Positions 34,635-44,766 of a DNA stretch of 64,000 nucleotides are shown here, in pieces. The DNA is from Pseudidiomarina marina. GTDB taxonomy: Bacteria; Pseudomonadota; Gammaproteobacteria; Enterobacterales; Alteromonadaceae. Within the stretch, counting starts at the first letter, position 1, and each line of letters starts with the position of its first letter. The notes below the pieces were generated by a model. That model had not been told where the DNA came from. It did not search any database and was given only the letters and a program-made list of their open reading frames with translations. Location of the stretch: NCBI RefSeq assembly GCF_003987045.1, contig NZ_PIPZ01000003.1:248001-312000 (forward strand), in the 5' to 3' direction. The translations under genes and the position numbers were made by a program.

Positions 34635-35060
34635 ATGGCGGCGACCATGCATGCAACAGTAAATTGGCGTGACGGTTTAGTGTTTGAGGCCAAATCAGGC
34701 TCAGGCCATGCGGTGACAATGGATGGTAATAAAACCGAAGCCGCAAGCCCAATGGAGCTGGTCTTGATGGCCGCTGGTGGTTGTTCCTCGGTTGATGTGG
34801 TTAGTATTTTAGAAAAAGCGCGTCAGCAAGTAACTGGCGTTCAATGTGAAGTAAAAGGTGAGCGTGCCGATACAGTTCCTGCTGTATTTACCCACGTTCA
34901 TCTTCACTTCATTGTCACCGGTACAGATGTTGCTGAAAAGCATGTGGAGCGGGCGGTGGCGCTGTCAGCAGACAAGTACTGCTCGGTCGCTAAAATGCTC
35001 GAAGCATCGGTAAAAGTGACGCACAGCTACGTAATTGAAAATGAAGGCGAGAATGCCTAA
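34635..35060 (+). CDS. OsmC family protein, YhfA-like
   Basis: A 141-residue OsmC-fold protein of the YhfA type: MHATVNWRDGLVFEAKSGSGHAVTMDG, then SPMELVLMAAGGCSSVDVVSILEKAR and a second Cys in ADKYCSVAKML. In enteric bacteria yhfA sits beside prkB. Here prkB follows on the opposite strand after rlmJ, so the neighbourhood is conserved with crp absent. GAGGAG precedes the start. It directly abuts rlmJ. Confidence 0.85.
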   Translation: MAATMHATVNWRDGLVFEAKSGSGHAVTMDGNKTEAASPMELVLMAAGGCSSVDVVSILEKARQQVTGVQCEVKGERADTVPAVFTHVHLHFIVTGTDVAEKHVERAVALSADKYCSVAKMLEASVKVTHSYVIENEGENA

Positions 35061-35909
35061 ATGAATTATCGGCATAGTTACCATGCCGGCAATTTTGCCG
35101 ATGTTTTCAAGCACGTTCTTCAATGTGTTGCGCTGGATTATCTGCAGCAGAAAGAGAAACCGTTCTGGCTGCTTGATACGCATGCTGGAATCGGTATGTA
35201 TGATCTGCAAGGTGAACAAGCGCAAAAAACGGGTGAAGCAATTGATGGTATCGCGCGTTTATTAACGCGCGATGATTTACCCGATGCCATTCAACGCTAT
35301 GTTAATTTTGTTAAAGAAGTAAATAGCCCGAACGAGCTGCGTTGGTACCCAGGTTCGCCTTGGTTTAGTGCTCAGCATTTGCGCCCGCAAGACAGTTTAA
35401 CGCTCTGTGAGATGCATCCGCAAGACAGCGGAGCCCTCGCTGAAAACGTACGCAACGAATTTCCTGCCGCAAAACAAATCAAGGTGTTAGAGCACACCAA
35501 TGGTTATGGTGCGATAAAAGCGTTATTACCGCCACCACAAAAGCGTGGCATGGTACTCATTGATCCACCGTTTGAGCAGCGTGATGAATTTGACCAAGTG
35601 GTACGCGCGCTTACCGATGGTGTGCGGCGCTGGGCAACCGGTATATACGCTGTGTGGTATCCAATTAAAGATCCGTTAGCTATCGGCGATTTCCATCAAA
35701 AAGTGAAAGCAATTGCTGGGGTCGAGAAGGTATTTGCAGTTGATTTATTAATTCGTACAGCAGTAGATAGAACCAAGCTAAATGGCTGCGGCATACTATT
35801 TATTAATCCGCCGTTTGGTCTAACTCAGCAAGTGAACGAAATAATGGATTATTTAACACCGTTGTTGGCTCAAGATCGCGGTGCAGAATATCAAAGTATC
35901 TGGCTTTAA
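35061..35909 (+). CDS. rlmJ: 23S rRNA (adenine-2030-N6)-methyltransferase
   Basis: It methylates A2030 of 23S rRNA with SAM. The 282-residue enzyme begins MNYRHSYHAGNFADVFKH, a family hallmark, and has the catalytic DPPF motif as MVLIDPPFEQRDEF. It starts at the base after the OsmC gene's stop codon, so it is almost certainly coupled. Its end overlaps prkB on the other strand by 4 bases. Confidence 0.94.
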   Translation: MNYRHSYHAGNFADVFKHVLQCVALDYLQQKEKPFWLLDTHAGIGMYDLQGEQAQKTGEAIDGIARLLTRDDLPDAIQRYVNFVKEVNSPNELRWYPGSPWFSAQHLRPQDSLTLCEMHPQDSGALAENVRNEFPAAKQIKVLEHTNGYGAIKALLPPPQKRGMVLIDPPFEQRDEFDQVVRALTDGVRRWATGIYAVWYPIKDPLAIGDFHQKVKAIAGVEKVFAVDLLIRTAVDRTKLNGCGILFINPPFGLTQQVNEIMDYLTPLLAQDRGAEYQSIWL

Positions 35910-36784
35910 GCGCGGTTAATGCCGCGCTGTTTCTCCAAAATCTCTTCAATCAGTGGGGCTAATATTAGTTCCATCGCAAACACCATTTTGCCTCCCGGCA
36001 CCACTAAGGTATTCATACGTGACATAAACGCCCCGTCAATCATGCGTAAATAATACGGGAAGTCGACATTTTTCATGCCGCGAAAACGAATGACCACAAA
36101 GCTTTCATCTAATGACGGAATGTCTTTCGCACTGAACGGATTCGACGTATCAACAGTCGGTACCCGCTGGAAGTTAATATGAGTACGCGAAAACTGCGGC
36201 ACTATGTGATGAATGTAATCTTCCATACTGCGCACAATACTTTGCGTTACGGCTTCTCTTGAATGACCGCGTTCAGAAGTATCGCGGAGTAATTTTTGAA
36301 TCCACTCGAGGTTAACAATCGGCACCATGCCGATTAATAAGTCAACATGCTGGGCAACATCATAGCCTTCACCGACGACGCCACCGTGTAAGCCTTCGTA
36401 GAAAAGTAGGTCGGTATCTTTCGGTAATGGTTCCCACGGCGTGAACGTACCCGGAACTTGATTGTATGGCACGGCATCATCGAAGCTATGCAAATAACGT
36501 CGAATTTCACCATTTCCGATTGCCCCGTATTCTCGGAACAGAGCTTCAAGCCGGGTGAAATCATTTGCTTCAGGACCGAAATAGCTTATGTGCCTACCTT
36601 GCTCTTGCGCCTTGCGAATGGCTAATTCCATCTCAGGTCGAGAATAACGATGAAAACTATCACCTTCCACAAATGCAGCCTCAACATTTAATGAGCGGAA
36701 AATATGCCGCAGAGCCTGACTGGTTGTGGTTGTACCGGCCCCTGATGAACCAGTAACTGCGATGATAGGGTGTTGAACCGACAT
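35906..36784 (-). CDS. prkB: Phosphoribulokinase-family kinase
   Basis: A 292-residue P-loop kinase with Walker A GSSGAGTTTTSQAL. It resembles the non-photosynthetic PrkB of Enterobacteria and Vibrio-like genomes: FVEGDSFHRYSRPEM, FYEGLHGGVVGEGYDV and SVEFIRK-type blocks are conserved. RuBisCO is not in this window, and the physiological substrate of this subfamily is unsettled. It is transcribed convergently to rlmJ. Confidence 0.88.
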   Translation of the reverse strand: MSVQHPIIAVTGSSGAGTTTTSQALRHIFRSLNVEAAFVEGDSFHRYSRPEMELAIRKAQEQGRHISYFGPEANDFTRLEALFREYGAIGNGEIRRYLHSFDDAVPYNQVPGTFTPWEPLPKDTDLLFYEGLHGGVVGEGYDVAQHVDLLIGMVPIVNLEWIQKLLRDTSERGHSREAVTQSIVRSMEDYIHHIVPQFSRTHINFQRVPTVDTSNPFSAKDIPSLDESFVVIRFRGMKNVDFPYYLRMIDGAFMSRMNTLVVPGGKMVFAMELILAPLIEEILEKQRGINRA

Positions 36785-36851
36785 GAAACCTCCGAAAACG
36801 TAGAAAGAATGTTATACGGGGTCAGCTACACTCGGTCAAGTTTTGTTCAGA

Positions 36852-37085
36852 TTAGTAATGCGGTGGAATATCGTCAGCGGGGTTGGTCGATGTGCCACCT
36901 TCTCTATCATTTAATTGTTGGAACTTTTCGATCAATAATTGCATCTTACGTTGTAGATGTTGCAATTCACCCGCTTGTTGCGTCACCAATTGATTCAATG
37001 TTTCAATGGTATCTTCTTGGAATGCCAATTGGCTTTCTAAATCGGCGATACGTCGTGATAGATCATGTTCGTGTTGCGCAGCCAT
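36852..37085 (-). CDS. slyX: SlyX protein
   Basis: A small coiled-coil protein of 77 residues (RIADLESQLAFQEDTIETLNQLV, QLQHLQRKM-like heptads) with the C-terminal PPHY found in SlyX. I chose ATG 37085, with AGGGG about 9 bases upstream; a TTG two codons earlier is the alternative. It is divergent from fkpA, as in enteric bacteria. Confidence 0.88.
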   Translation of the reverse strand: MAAQHEHDLSRRIADLESQLAFQEDTIETLNQLVTQQAGELQHLQRKMQLLIEKFQQLNDREGGTSTNPADDIPPHY

Positions 37086-37172
37086 AGGCAAACACCCCTA
37101 ATTGTGTGTAGTATATTCAGCGCGACGAATTACAACTTACTCTGACAGAGAATTCAATCCTGGAGACAATAA

Positions 37173-37952
37173 ATGAAGCAATTTAAAAAGCCTTTGGCGC
37201 TGACAATAATCGCACTTGCCGTAACTGGCTGTATGCAGCAGCAGGAAAAATTTCCTGTAAGTGAATCAGCACCAGAGGCTGAGCAAGACAAAATGGCCTA
37301 CGCATTCGGTTCAACCTTGGGTGAATACGTTGGTGAAACACTTGAGCGTCAAGAACAAGCTGAGTTTGTTTTAGACCGAGAACTAGTTATTGCTGGTTTT
37401 GTTGATGCCATTAAAGGCGATGCAAAAATTTCACAAGCAGAAGCTGAAGAGTTGATTACGACCATGCAAACTCAAATTGCTGAGCAAACGGCAACGGTGA
37501 TTGGTGGTAAAGCTCAAGCAGAAGGTGAAGCTTATCAGGCAGAAAATGCTAAGAAAGAAGGCGTTACCGTTACTGAATCGGGCCTACAGTATGAAGTGTT
37601 GCAAGAAGGGCCTGAAGGTGGCGCGCAACCGTCGGCAACTGATTTAGTTGAAGTTCATTATCACGGCACGTTGGTAAACGGTGAAGTATTCGATAGCTCA
37701 GTAGACCGCGGCGAGCCGCTAGTGTTGCCATTGAATCGTGTTATTGCTGGTTGGACTGAGGGCGTTCAGCTGATGAGCGTTGGCGATAAGTATCGTTTTG
37801 TTATTCCATCCGATCTTGCTTACGGTGAACGTGGCGCTGGTAATGGTCAAATTCCACCGAACTCGACGTTAATCTTTGAAGTTGAACTGCTCAACATTGT
37901 TGATCCGGAAGCAACCGAAGAAGAAACAGTAGAGATTGAAGCGAAGCAATAA
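37173..37952 (+). CDS. fkpA: FKBP-type peptidyl-prolyl isomerase FkpA, lipoprotein form
   Basis: A periplasmic folding chaperone of 259 residues. The signal has a lipobox (LAVTGC, Cys near residue 21), so it is probably membrane-anchored rather than soluble. An N-terminal dimerisation domain (YAFGSTLGEYVGETLERQ) is followed by the FKBP domain from about 130: VEVHYHGTLVNGEVFDSS, PLVLPLNRVIAGWTEGVQLM, and PSDLAYGERGAGNGQIPPNSTLIFEVELL. The C-terminus is acidic. Confidence 0.93.
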   Translation: MKQFKKPLALTIIALAVTGCMQQQEKFPVSESAPEAEQDKMAYAFGSTLGEYVGETLERQEQAEFVLDRELVIAGFVDAIKGDAKISQAEAEELITTMQTQIAEQTATVIGGKAQAEGEAYQAENAKKEGVTVTESGLQYEVLQEGPEGGAQPSATDLVEVHYHGTLVNGEVFDSSVDRGEPLVLPLNRVIAGWTEGVQLMSVGDKYRFVIPSDLAYGERGAGNGQIPPNSTLIFEVELLNIVDPEATEEETVEIEAKQ

Positions 37953-37974
37953 TTCTTACTTCGCTCAGGTCACG

Positions 37975-38445
37975 CTAGAGTAGCTGATGCTGCTCTAGCG
38001 TGTTCAATAGGCGGTCTTCAAATTCCATCCGTAACTCAAGTGCCTCACCTAAATTCGATAAATCCCGATCAAACCCATTCAGTTCAGACTCAGGCGTCAC
38101 CTCGCCATAGCTATCATTAAAATCAAGCGCAATCTCGGTTGTGTCACCAATTAATGGGAAAATTTCATCAGCGAGCTCACGGGTTGATTTAGGAGCCTTT
38201 TGACTATTGCGAATGATGGTGTCAAACACTTCAAAATGTCCCGCTGAAATGTAATCCATGAGCAATTCGCAGAAATGCGTAATATCTTGCGCGGCTGGAA
38301 GCGCGTGTGCCTCGCGTTCATAGGGTGGTAGACCTGCCAGTTTGAAGTATTCAATAAGCATGGCCTGTCGTTCTTGTAACCAAGTATCCACGGCAGCGTG
38401 GGCGCCTCCCCAGCGTTGCTTGGCTTGCTCGTTACGCTTTAACAT
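37975..38445 (-). CDS. rsd: Rsd, anti-sigma-70 regulator
   Basis: It binds the housekeeping sigma factor in stationary phase. The protein is 156 residues from ATG 38445 (CGGAGA upstream); a start 10 codons earlier at 38475 has poor support. Family blocks are LKRNEQAKQRWGGAHAAVDTWLQERQAMLIEYFKLAGLPP and ITHFCELLMDYISAGHFEVFD. It is divergent from nudC with hemE beyond, the same order as in E. coli. An inverted repeat (10-bp arms, 37971-38002) lies over its last codons and may end fkpA transcription without a T run. Confidence 0.92.
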   Translation of the reverse strand: MLKRNEQAKQRWGGAHAAVDTWLQERQAMLIEYFKLAGLPPYEREAHALPAAQDITHFCELLMDYISAGHFEVFDTIIRNSQKAPKSTRELADEIFPLIGDTTEIALDFNDSYGEVTPESELNGFDRDLSNLGEALELRMEFEDRLLNTLEQHQLL

Positions 38446-38533
38446 GTCTTTCTCCGTTTGATTGATAGCCACCAATCTACTGATGATGCTAAGCTAGCGT
38501 CAACTATTTTCGCTGACTTGCAGGTTATTTTAC

Positions 38534-39355
38534 ATGACGAAACCATACCAACGCCCAGCGCAAGACGAACCTGTATGGTGGTTTGTGATCTCCGGTGGCG
38601 AACTATTAATGACCGAAGCCAAACAGATACCGCATGGCCTTCTTGAAGACTTACCATTGCCTGATCTAAATGAATACAAAACTGTGTTTATTGGCGAATT
38701 GCGAGAGCGTCATTGTTACTTAGTCATTGCTGATTACGGCGATACCAATTTTAATGCAGTGGGTGAGTTTTTGAGTGTTCGAGAGCTAATTGTTGGTTCT
38801 GATGATGAGTTGTTTGCTATGGCAGCAAGAGCGAAACAAATCGCCGACTTTCTAGCCACTCACCGGTTTTGTGGACGCTGTGGCGCGCGCATGCAAGCGG
38901 TTGACTGGGAAATCGCGATGCACTGCCATAGTTGTCAGCATCGCTGCTACCCTCGTATTTCGCCATGCATCATCGTTGCGATTCGTAAAGATAACCAAGT
39001 TCTCTTGGCTCGCGGTAAGCGGCACCCCGAGGGTTTATATTCAGTGTTAGCGGGTTTTGTTGAAGCTGGCGAGCCACTCGAGCAAACTCTCATCCGCGAA
39101 GTGATGGAAGAGGCTGGCGTACGCATTAAAAATCCGCGCTATGTTACCAGCCAATCGTGGCCATTCCCGAATTCACTCATGATTGGGTTTATTGCCGAAT
39201 GGGAGAGCGGCGATATTCGTATTGATCCGTTTGAGCTAGAAGAAGGTGGTTGGTACGACATCAATAAACTACCGCGAATACCGCAAGAGGGAACCATCGC
39301 AAATAAACTGATTAAACGCCTAAAAGCTGAAATTGATCAGGAAAGAAATTCCTAA
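38534..39355 (+). CDS. nudC: NADH pyrophosphatase / NAD-cap hydrolase NudC
   Basis: A 273-residue Nudix enzyme that cleaves NADH and removes NAD caps from RNA. The zinc ribbon has CGRCGARM and CHSCQHRCYPRI, and the Nudix box is GFVEAGEPLEQTLIREVMEEAGV. The NudC-specific SQ element SQSWPFPNSLMIGF follows. It is followed by hemE after about 50 bases. Confidence 0.94.
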   Translation: MTKPYQRPAQDEPVWWFVISGGELLMTEAKQIPHGLLEDLPLPDLNEYKTVFIGELRERHCYLVIADYGDTNFNAVGEFLSVRELIVGSDDELFAMAARAKQIADFLATHRFCGRCGARMQAVDWEIAMHCHSCQHRCYPRISPCIIVAIRKDNQVLLARGKRHPEGLYSVLAGFVEAGEPLEQTLIREVMEEAGVRIKNPRYVTSQSWPFPNSLMIGFIAEWESGDIRIDPFELEEGGWYDINKLPRIPQEGTIANKLIKRLKAEIDQERNS

Positions 39356-39404
39356 TGCTGGTAAAATATGCGGCAAAATTTAAAGGGTAACTTGGATAGC
39401 TATA

Positions 39405-40481
39405 ATGTCTGAAGCAAAGTCTGAACTTAAAAACGATCTGTATCTTCGTGCGCTTTTGCGTCAGCCTACTGAACGCACACCTATTTGGATGATGCGCCAA
39501 GCGGGGCGCTACTTGCCAGAGTATCGTGAAGTGCGTAAACAGGCTGGCGACTTCATGGCGCTGTGTAAGAACGCAGAGCTTGCCTGCGAAGTGACTATGC
39601 AACCATTACGTCGCTTTCCGTTAGACGCCGCTATTTTATTTTCAGACATTCTAACCATTCCAGATGCGATGGGGCTGGGGCTGTATTTTGAAACAGGTGA
39701 AGGTCCGAAATTTGAACGTCCCGTTCGTGATATCGCGAGTATTCAGAAGCTTGGCGTACCAGATCCGGAACAAGAGCTTCGTTATGTAATGGATGCCGTG
39801 CGCACTATTCGCCGCGAATTGAATGGCCAAGTACCATTGATTGGTTTTTCTGGAAGCCCGTGGACGCTGGCAACCTACATGGTTGAAGGCGGTAGCACCA
39901 AAAACTTCAGCGAAGTAAAAAAGCTGATGTTCAGCGAACCACAGGCAATGCATTTATTGTTAGATAAACTAGCTCAATCAGTGACCAGCTACTTGAATGC
40001 ACAAATTGCAGCAGGTGCTCAAGCAGTGATGGTATTCGATACATGGGGTGGTGTATTAAGCCCGCGTGATTATCGTGAGTTTTCATTAAAGTACATGCAG
40101 CAAATCGTAAATGGCCTAACTCGCCACGCCGATGGTCGACAGGTGCCGGTAACTTTGTTTACCAAAAATGGTGGTGCTTGGCTGGCAGATATGGCCGCGA
40201 CCGGTTGTGATGCTTTAGGTGTCGATTGGACCACTGATTTGGGTACTGCACGAGTAGCCGTGAACGATAAGGTTGCATTGCAAGGAAATATGGATCCGAG
40301 TGTGTTGTACGCTCCGCCAGCGCGCATTGAAGCAGAAGTTGCAACGATATTAGAAAGTTATGGACAGGGTCATGGCCATGTCTTTAACTTAGGGCATGGC
40401 ATTCATCCAGAAGTCAATCCAGATCACGCTGCGGCTTTCATTGAAGCGGTACACAAGCTAAGCCCTGCCTACCATAAGTAA
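39405..40481 (+). CDS. hemE: Uroporphyrinogen decarboxylase
   Basis: A 358-residue heme biosynthesis enzyme that converts uroporphyrinogen III to coproporphyrinogen III. Signatures: [16 protein letters not shown] at the N-terminus, [31 protein letters not shown], and [18 protein letters not shown]-rich hairpin (40499-40524) follows but lacks a T run. Confidence 0.97.
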   Translation: MSEAKSELKNDLYLRALLRQPTERTPIWMMRQAGRYLPEYREVRKQAGDFMALCKNAELACEVTMQPLRRFPLDAAILFSDILTIPDAMGLGLYFETGEGPKFERPVRDIASIQKLGVPDPEQELRYVMDAVRTIRRELNGQVPLIGFSGSPWTLATYMVEGGSTKNFSEVKKLMFSEPQAMHLLLDKLAQSVTSYLNAQIAAGAQAVMVFDTWGGVLSPRDYREFSLKYMQQIVNGLTRHADGRQVPVTLFTKNGGAWLADMAATGCDALGVDWTTDLGTARVAVNDKVALQGNMDPSVLYAPPARIEAEVATILESYGQGHGHVFNLGHGIHPEVNPDHAAAFIEAVHKLSPAYHK

Positions 40482-40598
40482 CTGCTATTTGCGGTAAACC
40501 CCGCTTATTGTCCGATGAGCGGGGATGTCGCATGGAATCCCTAGGTTACAATAGTGTCAGACCATGACATGAAGCCAAAGTGGTAACCTGAGGGATTT

Positions 40599-41657
40599 AT
40601 GGCAGCACGAAATTTATTTAATCCGATCACTATTATACTTGTACTTGTAGCAGCCGCTGCAGCGTACTTTTTCGGTTTTGCAGACCCTAATGCAGGCAAA
40701 GAAGAGCGACCACAGAACGCCGTTCCGGTGCGCGTACAAACCGCGCAAATTAGCGAATTCCGCGATGTGATTGAAGCGCTCGGTACTGCACAAGCCAATG
40801 AGTCAATTGTTGTTACCGCTCAGGCGCAAGATATTGTCATGGCCGTACATTTTGATGACGGTGACGTAGCTGAAGCCGGCGATGTATTAGTTGAACTCGA
40901 TTCCCGCGAAGAAAATGCGGTTGTTCAAGAATTAAAATTTCGACTAGCAGAAGCAAATCGACAGTATCAACGCTTAGTTGATTTGCGTCGTCAAAATGCG
41001 GCATCACAACAACAGCTTGAAGCACAAGACGTGCTAGTCAAAGAAATCATTGCCGAACTAGAGGTTGCGGAAACTCGGTTGGCGCAAAAGCGCATTGTTG
41101 CACCTTTTGACGGTCGACTTGGAATTCGTCATGTCAGTGTTGGCTCTTTGGTGTCGCCAGGTGAGCAAATCACAACCCTTGATGATGTCACTCCAATGAA
41201 ACTGGATTTCAACGTTCCTGAACTCTTCTTTGCCAGTTTACGTGTCGGGCAAACGGTTGCTGCGCGCAGTGGTGCCTATCCAGGCGAAGAGTTCCTTGGC
41301 GAAATTCGCAGTATCGACTCGCGCGTCGATCCGTTAACGCGCTCGATTTTAGTTCGCGCAACACTACCAAATGACGACAACAAGCTACGCCCCGGCATGC
41401 TGTTGCGAGTTAATTTGCTGCGCAGCGTTGATGAAGCGATGATTCTGCCAGAGAAAGCTATTGTACCTATCAATGACCGTACTTATGTTTACGTGATTGA
41501 TGAAAATAATATCGCACATCAGACCTTGGTCACTTTAGGTCGCCGCAAACCTGGCATCGTCGAGGTTATCGACGGCATTCAACCGGGTGACAAAATCGTA
41601 ACCGAAGGAATGGTACGTCTGCGCGATGGCGTTGCTGTCACAGTTCGGGAGGGCTAA
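40599..41657 (+). CDS. RND efflux periplasmic adaptor (membrane fusion protein)
   Basis: A 352-residue adaptor linking an inner-membrane RND pump to an outer-membrane channel. It has an N-terminal membrane anchor (ITIILVLVAAAAAYFFGF), no lipobox, and a barrel-sandwich half QAQDIVMAVHFDDGDVAEAGDVLVELDSR. A helical hairpin (FRLAEANRQYQRLVDLRRQNAASQQQLE) and the second half IVAPFDGRLGIRHVSVGSLVSPGEQI complete the layout. The permease begins 5 bases after its stop. Confidence 0.93.
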   Translation: MAARNLFNPITIILVLVAAAAAYFFGFADPNAGKEERPQNAVPVRVQTAQISEFRDVIEALGTAQANESIVVTAQAQDIVMAVHFDDGDVAEAGDVLVELDSREENAVVQELKFRLAEANRQYQRLVDLRRQNAASQQQLEAQDVLVKEIIAELEVAETRLAQKRIVAPFDGRLGIRHVSVGSLVSPGEQITTLDDVTPMKLDFNVPELFFASLRVGQTVAARSGAYPGEEFLGEIRSIDSRVDPLTRSILVRATLPNDDNKLRPGMLLRVNLLRSVDEAMILPEKAIVPINDRTYVYVIDENNIAHQTLVTLGRRKPGIVEVIDGIQPGDKIVTEGMVRLRDGVAVTVREG

Positions 41658-41662
41658 CACAC

Positions 41663-44600
41663 ATGTTGCTCTCAGATGTTTCGGTCAAACGTCCGGTTTT
41701 TGCCTCGGTTGTCAATATTCTTCTTATCGTGTTTGGTATCGTCGCGTTTACGATGTTGCCTCTACGCGAGTACCCTGACATCGATCCGCCTGTTGTTTCC
41801 ATTGATACAAGCTATACGGGTGCATCGGCAGATATTGTTGAGACTCAAATTACGCAGGTCATTGAAGACCGTATTAGCGGTATTGAGGGAATAAAAAACA
41901 TTAATTCGAGCAGCCGTAATGGTCGTTCGCGTATCAGTATTGAGTTTGAACTAACCCGCGATATTGATGCCGCTGCCAACGACGTTCGCGACCGAGTTTC
42001 GCGGGTGCTCGATAACCTACCTGAGCAAGTCGACCCACCGGAAGTTTCTAAAGCGAATTCGGATGAAAGTACCATTGTCTGGTACAACTTACGCAGCGAG
42101 ACCATGTCGGTGCTCGAATTAACCGATTACGCTGACCGCTACATTGCCGATCGGCTTTCAGTTGTGGATGGTGTTGCCCGAGTTCAGCTAGGTGGTGAGC
42201 GTCGTTACGCCATGCGTATCTGGCTCGACCGTGATGCGATGGCTGCCCGAAACATTACCGTCACGGATATTGAGAATCGACTGCGCTCAGAAAATATTGA
42301 ATTACCGGCAGGTGAGGTTGAGTCAATCGACCGTGAATTCACTGTTCGTGTCGCACGTACGTATCTTACGCCGGAACATTTTAAGCGGTTAACCATAAAA
42401 CGCGGTGACAATGGTCAGCTAGTTCGCTTAGCTGAAGTTGCCCGTATTGAGATGGGCGCCGAGAACGATAAAACCGACTTCCGCGGCAATGGGATTAATA
42501 TGGTCGGTATTGGTATCGTGAAACAATCGAAGGCGAATACGCTAGAGGTTGTGGAGAACGTGAAAAAAGAAATCGATTCGATTTCGCAAACGTTGCCTGA
42601 AACCATGTTCATGGTGCCAAGTTATGATTCATCAATTTTCATCAAAGGTTCCATTGACGAAGTATACAATACACTCGGTATTGCTATGGCTTTGGTGGTC
42701 GTTGTCATTTATATGTTCCTAGGGAATATTCGTGCCACGTTAATTCCTGCATTGACAGTGCCTGTTGCCATTATCGCCTCGTACATTGCACTGTTTGCCA
42801 TGGGCTTCTCAATTAACCTGCTAACGTTGTTAGCATTGGTATTGGCCATCGGCCTCGTGGTTGATGATTCAATCGTCGTTTTAGAGAATATTTATCGTCG
42901 TATTGAAGCCGGTGAACCGCCTTTGCTTGCCGCCTATCGTGGGGCGCGAGAAGTTGGTTTTGCGGTAGTTGCGACGACTTTAGTACTGATTTCGGTATTT
43001 GTTCCGTTAGCGTTTTTAGATGGCAACATTGGCCAGTTGTTTACCGAGTTCGCCTTGGCGATTGCCGCAGCAGTCGCATTCTCAAGTATTGCGGCACTAA
43101 CGTTATCACCAATGTTAAGCTCGAAAATTCTTCATAAGAAAGAACGCTCTAGTAAATTCGGACAAATTATCGATAAAGCTTTTGTTTGGGTTGAGTCCGG
43201 ATACGTTCGTGTTTTGAAGCGAACCTTGGCCTATCCATGGATGGCAGCAGCGCTGATTGTGCTAGCGGGCGTGTTGTCTTACGGCATGATGCAATTTGTT
43301 GAGCAAGAGTTCGTACCACCTGAAGATCGCGGTACTTTCTATGTGATGGTACGTAGTGAGGAAGGTGCTAGTTTTGAATCAAACTCAGCAAATATGCGTG
43401 AGATAGAAAGCATTTTGATGCCTTATATCGATCAAGGGAAAATCGATCGATTAATTATCCGTTCACCCGGTTGGGGCAACTCTGCTGGTGTTGCAATTGT
43501 TGGGGCGGTGCCATTTGAAGAACGCGAATGGTCAACGTTTGAGTTAATGGATGAGGTATCGAAGCAACTCAATAACGTGACCGGTGTACGTGCTTTCGCC
43601 TTTATGCGAAGCGGTATTAGTGGTGGTAACGGCCGTCCGGTGCAATTCGTGTTGCAAGGTAACACTTATGAGCAACTTGCTGCATATCGCGATATTGTCA
43701 TTGAAAAAGCAAGCCAAAACCCGAACTTGTTGGATCTCGACAGTGATTATAAAGCTACCCTGCCACAGTTATTGATTCGCATCGATCAAGAGCGTGCGTC
43801 AGATCTTGGTGTTTCAGTCGGCGATATTGGGCGTACTTTAGAAACCATGTTAGGTCAACGTCGCGCGACCACCTATCTTGACAGAGGTGAAGAATACGAT
43901 GTGATTCTTGAGGGTGAACGCGCAGATTATCGCAGTCCAACTGCTATCGATAATATCTACGTTCGCTCTAATAGCTCAAACCAACTTATTCCACTCTCGA
44001 ATTTGGTGACAGTTGAAGAACAAGCGACGTCGGGGTCATTAAATCGCTATAACCGCATGCGTAGTATTACCATCGAAGCGAATTTGGCTGAGGGGTATTC
44101 GCTCGGTGAAGCCTTGGCGTATCTAGAGGATATTGTCCGCTCCGAGTTACCAGATGACGTATCGATTGACTATAAAGGCGAATCGCAAATGTACAAAGAG
44201 AGTGGCAGCTCAGTCATCTTCGTCTTTGTGTTGGCGTTGCTCGTCGCTTATTTAGTATTGGCAGCGCAATTCGAGAGCTTCGTGCATCCTTTAGTGATTA
44301 TGTTAATGGTGCCGATTGCGTTCTTAGGGGCGATTATCGGCCTCTATGCAACAGGCATGACAATCAATATCTACAGCCAAATCGGCATCGTGATGTTGAT
44401 TGGACTTGCCGCGAAGAATGGTATTTTGATTGTTGAGTTCACCAATCAATTACGTGATGCCGGCATGAAGTTTGATGAGGCGATTGTGAAAGGTTCGCAA
44501 CAACGCTTGCGCCCGATCGTCATGACCGCCTTTACAACGCTGATGAGTGCTGTTCCGCTAATTCTTGGAAGTGGTCCTGGTGCCGAAAGCCGCATGGTTA

Positions 44601-44764
44601 TCGGTACAGTTATTTTTTCTGGGGTCGCGTTATCAGCGTTTTTAACTATCTTTATTATTCCGTCGCTGTACGCATTATTGGCGCGCAATACAACATCGCC
44701 GGAAGCGGTTGCTCACGAGCTTGCAGCGCTTGAGCAACAGCACCCAGATAGTAAAGGAAGTTAA
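41663..44764 (+). CDS. RND-family multidrug efflux permease
   Basis: A 1033-residue proton-driven pump with 12 predicted helices and two large periplasmic loops. The proton-relay aspartates lie in TM4 (LVLAIGLVVDDSIVVLENIYRR). The N-terminus LSDVSVKRPVFASVVNILLIVFG and later AAQFESFVHPLVIMLMVPIAFLGAIIGLY are typical of AcrB/MexF-like HAE1 permeases. No outer-membrane channel gene follows, so it must use one encoded elsewhere. Substrate range unknown. Confidence 0.94.
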   Translation: MLLSDVSVKRPVFASVVNILLIVFGIVAFTMLPLREYPDIDPPVVSIDTSYTGASADIVETQITQVIEDRISGIEGIKNINSSSRNGRSRISIEFELTRDIDAAANDVRDRVSRVLDNLPEQVDPPEVSKANSDESTIVWYNLRSETMSVLELTDYADRYIADRLSVVDGVARVQLGGERRYAMRIWLDRDAMAARNITVTDIENRLRSENIELPAGEVESIDREFTVRVARTYLTPEHFKRLTIKRGDNGQLVRLAEVARIEMGAENDKTDFRGNGINMVGIGIVKQSKANTLEVVENVKKEIDSISQTLPETMFMVPSYDSSIFIKGSIDEVYNTLGIAMALVVVVIYMFLGNIRATLIPALTVPVAIIASYIALFAMGFSINLLTLLALVLAIGLVVDDSIVVLENIYRRIEAGEPPLLAAYRGAREVGFAVVATTLVLISVFVPLAFLDGNIGQLFTEFALAIAAAVAFSSIAALTLSPMLSSKILHKKERSSKFGQIIDKAFVWVESGYVRVLKRTLAYPWMAAALIVLAGVLSYGMMQFVEQEFVPPEDRGTFYVMVRSEEGASFESNSANMREIESILMPYIDQGKIDRLIIRSPGWGNSAGVAIVGAVPFEEREWSTFELMDEVSKQLNNVTGVRAFAFMRSGISGGNGRPVQFVLQGNTYEQLAAYRDIVIEKASQNPNLLDLDSDYKATLPQLLIRIDQERASDLGVSVGDIGRTLETMLGQRRATTYLDRGEEYDVILEGERADYRSPTAIDNIYVRSNSSNQLIPLSNLVTVEEQATSGSLNRYNRMRSITIEANLAEGYSLGEALAYLEDIVRSELPDDVSIDYKGESQMYKESGSSVIFVFVLALLVAYLVLAAQFESFVHPLVIMLMVPIAFLGAIIGLYATGMTINIYSQIGIVMLIGLAAKNGILIVEFTNQLRDAGMKFDEAIVKGSQQRLRPIVMTAFTTLMSAVPLILGSGPGAESRMVIGTVIFSGVALSAFLTIFIIPSLYALLARNTTSPEAVAHELAALEQQHPDSKGS

Positions 44765-44766
44765 GG

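Noticed and set aside
37971-38002. Perfect 10-bp inverted repeat at the end of rsd facing fkpA
   Set aside because: It lies mostly over rsd codons and lacks a T run, so it is recorded under rsd and not listed as a terminator.
40499-40524. GC-rich hairpin after hemE (CCCCGCT/AGCGGGG) as an intrinsic terminator
   Set aside because: The stem has no run of T after it, so I could not call it a reliable intrinsic terminator.
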